NCBI GenBank assembly: GCA_016875975.1
Contig: VGOF01000025.1
Location: 1 to 12,391, forward strand
Length of the DNA: 12,391 nucleotides
Direction: 5' to 3'
Source: Chloroflexota bacterium
GTDB lineage: Bacteria > Chloroflexota > Dehalococcoidia > GIF9 > UBA5629
Each line of letters begins with the position of its first letter. Positions within the stretch are counted from its first letter, which is position 1. This document shows, one piece after another, positions 5,290 to 12,391 of this stretch. The notes under the pieces were generated by a model. The model saw only the letters and a list, made by a program, of their open reading frames with translations, had not been told where the DNA came from and searched no databases. Both the position numbers and the translations under genes were made by a program.

Positions 5290-5367
5290 CCTCTCCCTTG
5301 AGGGGAGAGGCTAGGTGAGGGTGAATTCCTCCCTCACTCTAACTCTCTCCCACGCTGGGGAGAGAGG
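5290..5367. repeat. CT/GA-rich triple-hairpin repeat
   Basis: Three successive hairpins: CCTCTCCC with GGGGAGAGG (5290-5310), GTGAGGG with CCCTCAC (about 5315-5338), and TCTCTCCC with GGGGAGAGA (about 5344-5365). The first and third stems also complement each other, so the element can refold as one long stem. It lies about 60 nt before the Hrb gene. The remaining parts of the 5080-5428 gap show no gene. Confidence 0.65.
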
Positions 5368-5428
5368 ACAATTGAAGCAACGTATTACTGAGACAAGACA
5401 CCAGCAGAAGACCGTTTGACGGGGGTGA

Positions 5429-6118
5429 ATGATGAATTTGCAGGCGCTTTATAGACTGGGCTACGGGCTATACGTGGTATGTTCTAAAAAGGGCGATAAG
5501 TTCAATGGGCAAATAGCCAATACGGTATTCCAGGTATGTTCGGAGCCTCCCATTATCGCTGTGGCTATCAACCGACAGAACCTGACCCATGACTACATCA
5601 TGGAAAGCAAGGTCTTCACTGTGTCAGTGCTGGCACAGGACACGCCCTTGAACTTCATCGGTGGCTTTGGCTTCAAGTCGGGCAGGGAGGTGGACAAGTT
5701 TCAGGGCGTAAACTACAAGCTGGGGGAAACGAAGGTCCCCATAGTGCTGGACAACACCCTGGCCTATTTCGAAGCCAGGGTGCTCAACCATGTCCAGGTG
5801 GGCACGCATACCATATTTGTAGGAGAGCTTGTAGGCGCAGATGTCCTCAAGGAAGGCGAACCGATGACCTATGCCTATTATCACCAGGTGAAGAGAGGCA
5901 CCACTCCTAAGACCGCACCCAGCTATGTGGAAAAGAAAAAGGAGGAAGCTCCCAGGATGGATAAATATGAGTGCACCGTTTGCGGCTATGTCTATGACCC
6001 GGAATTGGGCGACCCCGATGGCGGCATAAAGCCGGGCACGCCTTTCGAGAAGCTGCCCGACAACTGGACTTGTCCCGTCTGCGGCGCCAGCAAAGACCAA
6101 TTTGAAAAGGTGGCTTGA
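5429..6118 (+). CDS. hrb: High-molecular-weight rubredoxin (flavin reductase-rubredoxin fusion)
   Basis: A 229-residue fusion. Residues 1-155 are an FMN-binding flavin reductase domain (NLQALYRLGYGLYVV start, NGQIANTVFQV, GVNYKLG, ending near MTYAYYHQV). A lysine/proline linker at about 157-175 leads to a complete rubredoxin domain (177-229) with iron ligands Cys182, Cys185, Cys215 and Cys218 (CTVCGY and CPVCGA). In Moorella thermoacetica the same architecture (Hrb) takes electrons from NADH and passes them to flavodiiron FprA; the fprA-like gene lies two genes downstream. It may also feed the rubrerythrin-type proteins at 1613 and 4549, which have no rubredoxin domain (inference). ATG 5429 and ATG 5432 are adjacent; GGGGGTG at 5421 is close to both. 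Confidence 0.95.
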   Translation: MMNLQALYRLGYGLYVVCSKKGDKFNGQIANTVFQVCSEPPIIAVAINRQNLTHDYIMESKVFTVSVLAQDTPLNFIGGFGFKSGREVDKFQGVNYKLGETKVPIVLDNTLAYFEARVLNHVQVGTHTIFVGELVGADVLKEGEPMTYAYYHQVKRGTTPKTAPSYVEKKKEEAPRMDKYECTVCGYVYDPELGDPDGGIKPGTPFEKLPDNWTCPVCGASKDQFEKVA

Positions 6119-6153
6119 TTCGACAAGCAAAACGTGTGAGCGAAAGGAGATTC

Positions 6154-6194
6154 TGAGATTCTTCGCCCCGATTGCATCGGGGCTCAAGAATGAC
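6154..6194. repeat. Partial copy of the GCCCCGA hairpin repeat
   Basis: This matches 1444-1484 with very few changes: one T for C in the loop, one inserted A near the end, and a first-base difference. It holds the GCCCCGA/TCGGGGC hairpin and ends CTCAAGAATGAC. The 5' half seen at 1418 is missing. It sits between the hrb and DUF438 genes, 22 nt before the preferred DUF438 start. Confidence 0.7.
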
Positions 6195-6216
6195 TGGATG
6201 GAAAGGAAGATGCCGT

Positions 6217-7434
6217 ATGGCTGAAACAAAGGGAGACAAGAAGGCAGAACTAAAGAGGCTTTTCCAGGAGCTTGACCAGGGCGCAGACCCTGCTGCGGTG
6301 AAAGAGAAGTTCAAGGACGCCCTGCAGGGTGTTACTGCCGTGGATATTGCGCTGGTGGAACAGGAGCTAATCAACGAAGGCATGTCCCGGGAGAAGATTC
6401 AGGAGCTTTGCGACGTTCACATTGCGGTGATGCAAGAAGTGCTGGAAAAGGGTGCTCCGCTGGCACCGCCGGGGCATCCCGTCCATATCTTGATGGAAGA
6501 GCACAAGCTGATGCTCAATTTTGCAGGTGAGCTGAATAACGTGGCCAGAACGGTTAAAGAGGCGAAGAACTTCGATGCCATCCGTGGCGTGATGGAGCAA
6601 CTAGAACACATTGTAAAGCACTTCAAAGAATCGGAGAGCCACTACCTGAGGGAGGAGAACGTGCTTTTCCCCTATCTGGAAAAGCATGGCGTGACACAGC
6701 CGCCGGCCATTATGTGGATGGAGCACGATAAGATAAGGGAGATAAAGAAAGGCCTGTACCGCGTCGTAGAAACCTGCCAGGACGTGCCCTTCAAGGAGTT
6801 TGCCCAAGAGTTGGAGGCCTCTGCGCTGGCGCTGGTAGAGATGCTGAACGGCCATTTCTATAAGGAAAACAACATATTGTTTCCCACGGCATTGCAGGTG
6901 ATACCTGAAGGCGAATGGAAGGATATAAGGCGCCAGTTCGACGAGCTGGGCTACTGCTGCTTCACTCCCGACACAGCAGTAGGGAAGGTGATAGCTACCG
7001 AAACCGCCAAGTCTGCTGCCACTGATGAAGGCGCTGTGGCTTTTGAGACCGGTAGCCTGTCACCGCTGGAGGTCGAAGCCATTTTCAACAACCTGCCGGT
7101 GGACATCACCTTTGTGGACAAGGACGACCGGGTACGTTACTTCAGCCAGTCCAGCGAAAGGATTTTCCCCCGCACCAAGGCGGTCATCGGACGGACGGTT
7201 CAACAGTGCCATCCCCAGAAGAGCGTACACGTGGTCAACCAGATATTAGACGATTTCCGCAGCGGCAAGAGAAACATGGCGCAGTTCTGGATCAACCTGA
7301 AGGGCAGACTCGTCTACATCCGTTACTTTGCGGTGCGTGATTCGAAAAGCGGCTACCTGGGTTGCCTGGAAGTTACACAGGATATAACCGATATCAAGAA
7401 AATCGAAGGCGAAAAGCGATTACTGGATGGTTAA
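6217..7434 (+). CDS. DUF438-hemerythrin-PAS protein
   Basis: A 405-residue cytoplasmic protein with three parts. Residues 8-75 are a DUF438 helical domain (KAELKRLFQELDQGADP through VHIAVMQEVL). Residues 87-225 are a hemerythrin-like HHE domain with candidate diiron ligands in HPVHILMEEH, VKHFKESESHYLREEN, MWMEHDKI and NGHFYKENN. Residues 279-395 are a PAS domain (NNLPVDITFVDKDDRV, then YLGCLEVTQDITDIKKIEG). There is no transmitter or DNA-binding domain, so it probably senses or binds O2 or NO and acts through partners. It is followed 12 nt later by the flavodiiron gene, which supports a role in the same response. ATG 6217 is preferred: AAGGAAG (6203-6209) precedes it, and in-frame starts further upstream run into the repeat. 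Confidence 0.93.
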   Translation: MAETKGDKKAELKRLFQELDQGADPAAVKEKFKDALQGVTAVDIALVEQELINEGMSREKIQELCDVHIAVMQEVLEKGAPLAPPGHPVHILMEEHKLMLNFAGELNNVARTVKEAKNFDAIRGVMEQLEHIVKHFKESESHYLREENVLFPYLEKHGVTQPPAIMWMEHDKIREIKKGLYRVVETCQDVPFKEFAQELEASALALVEMLNGHFYKENNILFPTALQVIPEGEWKDIRRQFDELGYCCFTPDTAVGKVIATETAKSAATDEGAVAFETGSLSPLEVEAIFNNLPVDITFVDKDDRVRYFSQSSERIFPRTKAVIGRTVQQCHPQKSVHVVNQILDDFRSGKRNMAQFWINLKGRLVYIRYFAVRDSKSGYLGCLEVTQDITDIKKIEGEKRLLDG

Positions 7435-7446
7435 AGGAGCGAGAAG

Positions 7447-8634
7447 ATGAAACCGAGAGAGATAAAGACTGGAGTCTATTGTGTAGGCGCCATTGACTGG
7501 GACCGGAGGCTATTTGATTCGTTGATACCCCTGCCCGACGGCACCAGCTACAACTCATACCTGGTAAAGGGCAGCCAGAAGACAGCGCTCATCGACACGG
7601 TTGACCCCACAAAAGAAGGCATCCTGGTTGACCACCTGACTGAACTGGGCTTCCCCAAGATAGACTATGTCATTTCCCACCATGCAGAGCAAGACCACGC
7701 CGGCAGCATACCCTGCGTTCTTGACCTGTACCCCGACGCCAAGGTGGTATGCACCGTCAAGTGCAAGGGAATGCTCATGGATTTACTGCTGATTCCGGAA
7801 GAGAAGTTCATCACCGTTGAAGATAAGGAGACCATTTCTCTGGGGGACAGGACGCTGGAGTTTATCCATGCCCCCTGGGTACACTGGCCGGAGACCATGC
7901 TCACCTATTTACGGGAAGACAGGATACTGTTCCCCTGCGATTTCTTCGGCTCGCACCTGGCCACGACCGACATGTACGTAACCGACGAGGGACAGGTGTA
8001 CGAAGCGGCTAAGAGGTATTATGCCGAGATTATGATGCCCTTCCGCAATCATATCCAGAAGAATTTGGAGAAGGTGAAGGGCTACAAGATAGACATCATC
8101 GCCCCCAGCCACGGCCCTATGCACAACAAGCCTGATTTCATCATCAAGGCCTACAATGAGTGGGCCTTCTGTGAGCCCAAGAACATCGTGGTCTTGCCCT
8201 ACGTTTCCATGCACGATAGCACCCGGGAGATGGTCAAGTACTTTGTCGAGGCTCTGACTCAGAGAGGTGTCACGGTAAAGCAGTTCGACCTCACTGTGAC
8301 CGATATTGGTAAGCTGGCTATGTCTCTGGTGGATGCGGCTACCGTGGTCATTGGTACGCCTACGGTGCTGGCCGGCCCGCATCCCGCTGCCGCCTACGCC
8401 GCTTTCCTGGCAAATGCCATAAGGCCCAACGTGAAGTTCGTGTCCATCATCGGCTCTTATGGCTGGGGGGGCAAGACGGTGGAAACGCTGGCGGGAATGA
8501 TACCCAACCTGAAAGTGGAGGTACTGGGCCCGGTGCTGGCCAAGGGCTTCCCCCGTGAGGCCGATTTCCAGGCGCTGGACAAGCTGGCTGAGACTATCGC
8601 CCAGAAGCACAAGGAGACCAAGTGCGCATCTTAA
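7447..8634 (+). CDS. fprA: Flavodiiron protein (A-type; NO/O2 reductase)
   Basis: Cytoplasmic flavodiiron protein of 395 residues, the standard two-domain length. The metallo-beta-lactamase-like domain (1-245) carries the full diiron set: H79, E81, D83 and H84 in HAEQDH; H146 (WVHW); D165 (PCDFF); H222 (PSHGP). The flavodoxin-like domain (250-390) has the FMN phosphate loop SMHDST and the later GSYGWGG loop. It lacks any C-terminal rubredoxin or flavin reductase extension, so it needs a separate donor; the Hrb encoded at 5429 is the known type of partner. It reduces NO to N2O or O2 to water. AAAGGAG (7433-7439) lies seven nt before ATG 7447, and the next gene overlaps its end by 13 nt. Confidence 0.96.
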   Translation: MKPREIKTGVYCVGAIDWDRRLFDSLIPLPDGTSYNSYLVKGSQKTALIDTVDPTKEGILVDHLTELGFPKIDYVISHHAEQDHAGSIPCVLDLYPDAKVVCTVKCKGMLMDLLLIPEEKFITVEDKETISLGDRTLEFIHAPWVHWPETMLTYLREDRILFPCDFFGSHLATTDMYVTDEGQVYEAAKRYYAEIMMPFRNHIQKNLEKVKGYKIDIIAPSHGPMHNKPDFIIKAYNEWAFCEPKNIVVLPYVSMHDSTREMVKYFVEALTQRGVTVKQFDLTVTDIGKLAMSLVDAATVVIGTPTVLAGPHPAAAYAAFLANAIRPNVKFVSIIGSYGWGGKTVETLAGMIPNLKVEVLGPVLAKGFPREADFQALDKLAETIAQKHKETKCAS

Positions 8635-9326
8635 TGGCCATACAGGGTAACTACGGGCAGCGGATAGTGGATGCCGTCAAGAAGTACGGGCCATCGGACT
8701 GGGAGGTTAATTCTTACACTTTCCCTGCCACCTTGCCTGCCATCATCGATGACCCCGAACCCTTCCTGCCCCGGGAGTTGCCACAGGCAGATTTGCTCAT
8801 CTCGCTGGGCGAGCACCAGGGCGTGGCCCAGATGATGCCGGACATGGTACAGAGGAGCGGCGCCAGAGCAGTGATTGCGCCGGCCGATAACCGCACCTGG
8901 CTGCCACCGGGCCTGGCCAAGCAGATTAAAGGGAAGCTGGAGCGCATGGGCGTTGACATGGTCTACCCAGTCCCCTTTTGCAGCCTGGCGGAGAAGGACA
9001 GCCAGAACCAGTATATCCGCGAGTTTGCCAGGTACTTCGGCAGGCCGGAGCTAGAGATAGCCTTCGAGCTGGAGAATATCAAGCAGGTCAAGGTGCTCAA
9101 GGATGCCCCTTGCGGCAGCACCCGATACGTGGCCGAGGGGCTGATGGGTATCTGGGAGAGGGATGCTGTGGAGAAGTCAGGCCTATTACATCACCAGTAT
9201 CCCTGCCTGGCAACCATGGTCAAGGACCAGGAGTTCGATGACACCCTGATGCACCGCGGCGGGCTGATGACCAAGCTGGCGGTGGAAAAGGGAATAAAAG
9301 AAGCCAAAGGCACAAAGTCGGATTAG
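8622..9326 (+). CDS. DUF166 family protein
   Basis: A 234-residue protein matching the pattern I know as DUF166: an N-terminal ILMAIQGNYGQRI strand-loop-helix, the DDPEPFLPRELPQADLLISLG segment, AVIAPADNRTWLPPGL, and PVPFCSLAEK. Three cysteines lie in recurring contexts (PFCS, DAPCGSTR, QYPCLA), which could suit metal or cluster binding, but this is inference. Family members are sometimes labelled thymidylate synthase without real support; the biochemical function is unknown. GTG 8622 is preferred because it keeps the first strand (MRILMAI) and has AAGGAG (8611-8616) five nt upstream; ATG 8634 overlaps the FprA stop by one base. The 13-nt overlap suggests translational coupling. Confidence 0.85.
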   Translation: MRILMAIQGNYGQRIVDAVKKYGPSDWEVNSYTFPATLPAIIDDPEPFLPRELPQADLLISLGEHQGVAQMMPDMVQRSGARAVIAPADNRTWLPPGLAKQIKGKLERMGVDMVYPVPFCSLAEKDSQNQYIREFARYFGRPELEIAFELENIKQVKVLKDAPCGSTRYVAEGLMGIWERDAVEKSGLLHHQYPCLATMVKDQEFDDTLMHRGGLMTKLAVEKGIKEAKGTKSD

Positions 9327-9341
9327 AAAGGAGTAGCAAAA

Positions 9342-9647
9342 ATGGCACTGGTATATAAGTCAAAGCTGCGGGTAAACAAGGTAACTGTGGAGCTGAACGC
9401 CTTCGTGGACGATTTCCTGGGACGCACCTGTGAGGGCATAGTCTCCTCGCTCCGCGGAGTGGACAAGGTGCAGAAGCTGACAATTCGTAAAGACAAGGAC
9501 GAGGTCAAGATTACGGTAAACGGGGAGGAAATCCCACTGACGCCCTTCCCCAACGATATCATCCGCAACACGCTGACGGCTTTGGTCTGCTCCCTGAAAG
9601 ATGTCGAACGCGTGGACAGCTTTAATATTGAAGTAGAGGTTAAGTAA
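9342..9647 (+). CDS. Uncharacterised 101-residue protein with internal duplication
   Basis: I do not recognise this protein. AAAGGAG (9327-9333) precedes ATG 9342 by eight nt, and the gene starts 15 nt after the DUF166 stop. It is a small soluble alpha/beta protein without signal peptide or membrane segment. The halves resemble each other: DDFLGRTCEGIVSSLRGVDK (23-42) with NDIIRNTLTALVCSLKDVER (about 72-91), each followed by a beta-like stretch (KLTIRKDKDEV, FNIEVEV). The helix-SL-x-x-V-x-x-V-strand pattern recalls the alpha-beta half of ferredoxin-like folds. One cysteine lies in each half but not at equivalent positions. Its place in the Hrb/FprA run suggests a redox-linked or metal-linked accessory role, without direct evidence. 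Confidence 0.75.
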   Translation: MALVYKSKLRVNKVTVELNAFVDDFLGRTCEGIVSSLRGVDKVQKLTIRKDKDEVKITVNGEEIPLTPFPNDIIRNTLTALVCSLKDVERVDSFNIEVEVK

Positions 9648-9699
9648 GTAAGAGGCTCATTCGCTGATAAACCATACCGAGCAGAAAGGTATCGAGAAC

Positions 9700-10032
9700 A
9701 TGGGACGCAATGAAGATGAACTCAAAGCACAGGTAGCAAGGCTCGATGACCTGGTAGGTTATCAAGACGGCTCTGTGGTCAGTCGAGAAATCGTAAGCAA
9801 GCCAACGGGTACAGTGACCCTGTTTGCCTTTGACGTAGGGCAGGGACTGAGCGAACATACGGCTCCTTTCGATGCCCTGGTCTACGTCTTTGACGGCGAA
9901 GCGGAAATCACCATCTCAGGAAAACCGTTTCACGTAAGAGAAGGCGAAGCTATCATAATGCCGGCTAACCAGCCGCATGCCCTGAAGGCAACCAAGAAAT
10001 TCAAGATGATGCTGACCATGGTCAGGGCTTGA
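9700..10032 (+). CDS. Small single-domain cupin protein
   Basis: A 110-residue cupin beta-barrel. Motif 1 (GLSEHTAPFDALVYVFDGEAEI, 49-70) keeps His53 of the usual HxH-Glu set, but the second His and the Glu are missing; Asp58 is nearby. Motif 2 (MPANQPHAL) keeps His93. Metal binding is thus possible but not canonical, and the ligand or reaction cannot be named. AAAGGT (9685-9690) precedes ATG 9700 by nine nt. It lies 52 nt after the uncharacterised gene and 13 nt before the copper ATPase. Similar stand-alone cupins are common in anaerobes without assigned function. Confidence 0.85.
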   Translation: MGRNEDELKAQVARLDDLVGYQDGSVVSREIVSKPTGTVTLFAFDVGQGLSEHTAPFDALVYVFDGEAEITISGKPFHVREGEAIIMPANQPHALKATKKFKMMLTMVRA

Positions 10033-10045
10033 TGTGAGAGGCTAA

Positions 10046-12391
10046 ATGGCAGAGAAATTGGAATCTGGAAAGTCGCAGAAGGCCAAGATACGTGTCACAG
10101 GCATGACCTGCACCACCTGTGCTGCCACCATTGAGAAGGGCCTTATGGAGACCCCCGGTGTGGACAAGGCCAACGTCAGCTTCGCCTCGGAAAAGGCTGC
10201 CATAGAATACGACCCCGCTAAAGTTGACCTGGGCACAATCACGGGGGCTATCGAGCAACTGGGCTACAAGGCAGCCACCAGGAAATCCATTTTCCCGGTA
10301 AGAGGCATGACCTGTGCTTCTTGTGTAGCCCGCGTGGAAACCGCTCTGGCAGGCGTGCCCGGCGTGGTCTCAGCCAACGTCAACCTGGCCTCCGAGAAAG
10401 CTACGGTGGAATACCTGGATGGCACCGAGGTGGCGGAGCTACAGCGGGCGGTCAGGGAAGCTGGCTACGAGCTGGGTGCTGAGGTTGCCACGCTGGAAGA
10501 CGTGACCACCGCTGCCCAGCGGGAGATAAAAGCACTGAGGAACCGCGTCATCTTTGCCGCCACCCTGGCAGCTATCATCATGGTGCTGAGCATGGTGCCT
10601 GATTTCCCATTCAAGCCCTACCTGCTCTGGGTACTGGCCACTCCGGTTCAATTCTGGACAGGGTGGCGTTTCTACAAGGGTGCATGGGGAGCGTTAAGGC
10701 ACAGAACTGCCGATATGAACACTCTGATAGCTGTGGGCACTTCGGCCGCCTATTTCTACAGCATGGTCGCCGTCCTGTTCCCTGGCCTGTTTGCCACAGC
10801 CGGCGTTGAGCTTGGCCTCTATTTCGATACCTCGTCGGTCATCATAGCCCTTATTCTGCTGGGTCGTTTCCTGGAGGCCAGGGCTAAGGGACAGACCTCA
10901 GAGGCTATCAAGAAGCTCATTGGCCTAAAGCCCAAGACAGCCACCATCGTCCGTGATGGCAAGGAGATGGAGATATCGGTGGACGATGTGCTGGTTGGCG
11001 ACCTCGTATTGGTACGGCCGGGCGAGCGAATACCCGTAGATGGGATATTGAAGGACGGCTTTTCCAGCGTGGACGAGTCCATGATAACCGGCGAGAGCAT
11101 CCCTGTGGACAAAAAAGCGGGCGATGCGGTCATCGGCGGCACCATCAACAAGATGGGCAGCTTCCGATTTGAAGCTACACGCGTGGGTAAGGATACCACG
11201 CTGGCACAGATAATCAGGCTGGTGGAGGAGGCACAGGGAAGCAAAGCACCCATTCAGCGACTGGCCGATGTCATCTCCAGCTATTTCGTGCCCATTGTGA
11301 TAGGCATCGCCGTATTAACTTTCATTATCTGGTATTTCCTGGGACCGCAGCCCACTTTGACCTATGCCCTGCTCAACTTCGTAGCCGTACTCATTATTGC
11401 CTGTCCCTGTGCCCTGGGGTTGGCTACGCCGACGGCCATAATCGTGGGCACAGGCAAAGGAGCCGAGAACGGCGTGCTCATCCGGAGCGGCGAGGCACTG
11501 GAGCAGGCGCATAAGATAGATGCCGTGCTGCTGGACAAGACCGGCACTCTGACCAGAGGCGAACCACGGGTTACAGACATCGTCGCTGCGCCCAAGTTCG
11601 CTGAAAGCGAGGTGCTGAAGCTGGCTGCTTCCGTAGAGCATGACTCTGAACATCCACTGGCTCAGGCTATCGTCAAAGCTGCCTCGGAAAAAAGCCTGAA
11701 GCTGTCCCAGGCTGCGGATTTCAATGCTATGCCGGGACACGGGGTAGAAGCTAAGGTGGATGGCAAAAAACTTCTGCTGGGCAACCTTGCACTGATGAAA
11801 GAAAGGAACATAAGTCTCGACGGCCTGGGGAAAGAGGCCGAGCGACTTTGGGGTGAAGGCAAGACGGTGCTGTTTCTCGGTGTGGACAACAAGGCCAGGG
11901 GCATTATCGCACTGGCCGACACGCTTAAGCCGGGTGCCGCTGAGGCGGTTCAAGCTTTGCATAAGCTGGGCATAGAAGTGATGATGATTACCGGCGATAA
12001 CTCTCGCACTGCTGCAGCTATCGCTGGCGAAGCAGGCGTTGACCGTGTTCTCGCAGAGGTGCTGCCAGAGAACAAGGCGACAGAGGTCAAGAGGCTGCAG
12101 GACGAGGGCAAGGTGGTGGCCATGGTAGGCGATGGCATCAACGACGCTCCGGCGCTGGCTCAAGCAGATGTGGGTATTGCCATAGGCACTGGTACCGATG
12201 TGGCTATGGAGACGGGCGATATCACGCTCATCAGCGGCGACCTGGGCGGCATAGTGACTGCCATCTCCCTGAGCAAGCGCACCATGAGGACTATTAAGCA
12301 AAACCTGTTCTGGGCCTTTGCCTATAATGTGATGCTTATACCCGTAGCCGCTGGCGTTTTGTACCTGTTCTTTGGACATAGCGGTATCCCG
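10046..12391 (+). CDS. copA: Copper-exporting P1B-type ATPase (3' end beyond window)
   Basis: ATP-driven Cu(I) export pump of the inner membrane, open to the window edge (782 codons, no stop reached). Two N-terminal metal-binding HMA domains have GMTCTTC (Cys22, Cys25) and GMTCASC (Cys90, Cys93). The P-type core follows: TGES (348-351), the transmembrane CPC (453-455) in ACPCALGLATP, phosphorylation site DKTGTLT (Asp497), and GDGINDAP (695-702). Near the end AYNVMLIP has the YN pair of the Cu(I) class; the last helix with its MxxSS signature lies outside. The missing part should be about 40-60 residues. No regulator such as CsoR or CueR and no chaperone gene precedes it. ATG 10046 follows GAGAGG by four nt, 13 nt after the cupin stop, so it may share the upstream transcript. 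Confidence 0.96.
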   Translation, partial: MAEKLESGKSQKAKIRVTGMTCTTCAATIEKGLMETPGVDKANVSFASEKAAIEYDPAKVDLGTITGAIEQLGYKAATRKSIFPVRGMTCASCVARVETALAGVPGVVSANVNLASEKATVEYLDGTEVAELQRAVREAGYELGAEVATLEDVTTAAQREIKALRNRVIFAATLAAIIMVLSMVPDFPFKPYLLWVLATPVQFWTGWRFYKGAWGALRHRTADMNTLIAVGTSAAYFYSMVAVLFPGLFATAGVELGLYFDTSSVIIALILLGRFLEARAKGQTSEAIKKLIGLKPKTATIVRDGKEMEISVDDVLVGDLVLVRPGERIPVDGILKDGFSSVDESMITGESIPVDKKAGDAVIGGTINKMGSFRFEATRVGKDTTLAQIIRLVEEAQGSKAPIQRLADVISSYFVPIVIGIAVLTFIIWYFLGPQPTLTYALLNFVAVLIIACPCALGLATPTAIIVGTGKGAENGVLIRSGEALEQAHKIDAVLLDKTGTLTRGEPRVTDIVAAPKFAESEVLKLAASVEHDSEHPLAQAIVKAASEKSLKLSQAADFNAMPGHGVEAKVDGKKLLLGNLALMKERNISLDGLGKEAERLWGEGKTVLFLGVDNKARGIIALADTLKPGAAEAVQALHKLGIEVMMITGDNSRTAAAIAGEAGVDRVLAEVLPENKATEVKRLQDEGKVVAMVGDGINDAPALAQADVGIAIGTGTDVAMETGDITLISGDLGGIVTAISLSKRTMRTIKQNLFWAFAYNVMLIPVAAGVLYLFFGHSGIP

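Noticed and set aside
1418..5367. Possible CRISPR array or insertion sequence in the repeat-rich gaps.
   Set aside because: Repeats are few, irregularly spaced and palindromic with no regular spacers, and no transposase frame is present.
7909..8610. 233-codon minus-strand frame opposite fprA.
   Set aside because: The flavodiiron protein on the + strand has all its ligands; the antisense frame has no domain signature.
11315..12379. 354-codon minus-strand frame opposite copA.
   Set aside because: Long, but the + strand shows full P-type ATPase motifs in one unbroken frame. The antisense frame is a by-product of its codon use.

Overview
The window looks like chromosomal DNA of an obligate or near-obligate anaerobic bacterium that makes selenoproteins. 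Every gene I can support is on the + strand, the genes are tightly packed, and standard code applies: several genes stop at TGA and tryptophan is read from TGG. The gene set (rubrerythrin-like diiron proteins, flavodiiron protein, high-molecular-weight rubredoxin, DUF438/hemerythrin, DUF166) and the short palindromic intergenic repeats remind me of Dehalococcoidia-type Chloroflexota. That placement is inference without a database search; the anaerobic lifestyle is better supported.

Region 1 (1-1299) is a two-gene disulfide-reducing unit. A 78-residue glutaredoxin-like protein has an in-frame TGA exactly at the first position of its active-site CxxC (UPWC). A perfect hairpin with a G in its apical loop follows at the distance expected for a bacterial SECIS. 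The next gene, overlapping by 4 nt (or 28 nt from an upstream ATG), is a thioredoxin reductase resembling the C-terminal reductase part of AhpF. Gene callers will lose the first gene because they read the TGA as a stop.

Region 2 (1613-5079) is a six-gene run: a rubrerythrin-type diiron domain fused to an ACOT7/BACH-like acyl-CoA thioesterase; a cysteine-desulfurase-like protein that has lost the PLP-binding lysine and several other catalytic residues but kept the mobile-loop cysteine; an IscU-type Fe-S scaffold; a small double zinc-ribbon protein; a TusA-family sulfur carrier; and a second ferritin-like diiron protein. It looks like Fe-S/persulfide handling coupled to peroxide defence.

Region 3 (5429-12391) starts with a flavin reductase-rubredoxin fusion (Hrb) and continues with a DUF438-hemerythrin-PAS protein, flavodiiron protein FprA, a DUF166 protein, an unrecognised 101-residue protein with an apparent internal duplication, a small cupin, and a P1B copper ATPase cut by the window end. 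Hrb plus FprA form a known NADH-driven route for reducing NO or O2.

The two largest gaps (1300-1612 and 5080-5428) and a smaller one (6119-6216) hold short dispersed palindromic repeats, most sharing an end close to CTCAGAATGAC. No tRNA, rRNA, CRISPR array, transposase or phage gene was seen.
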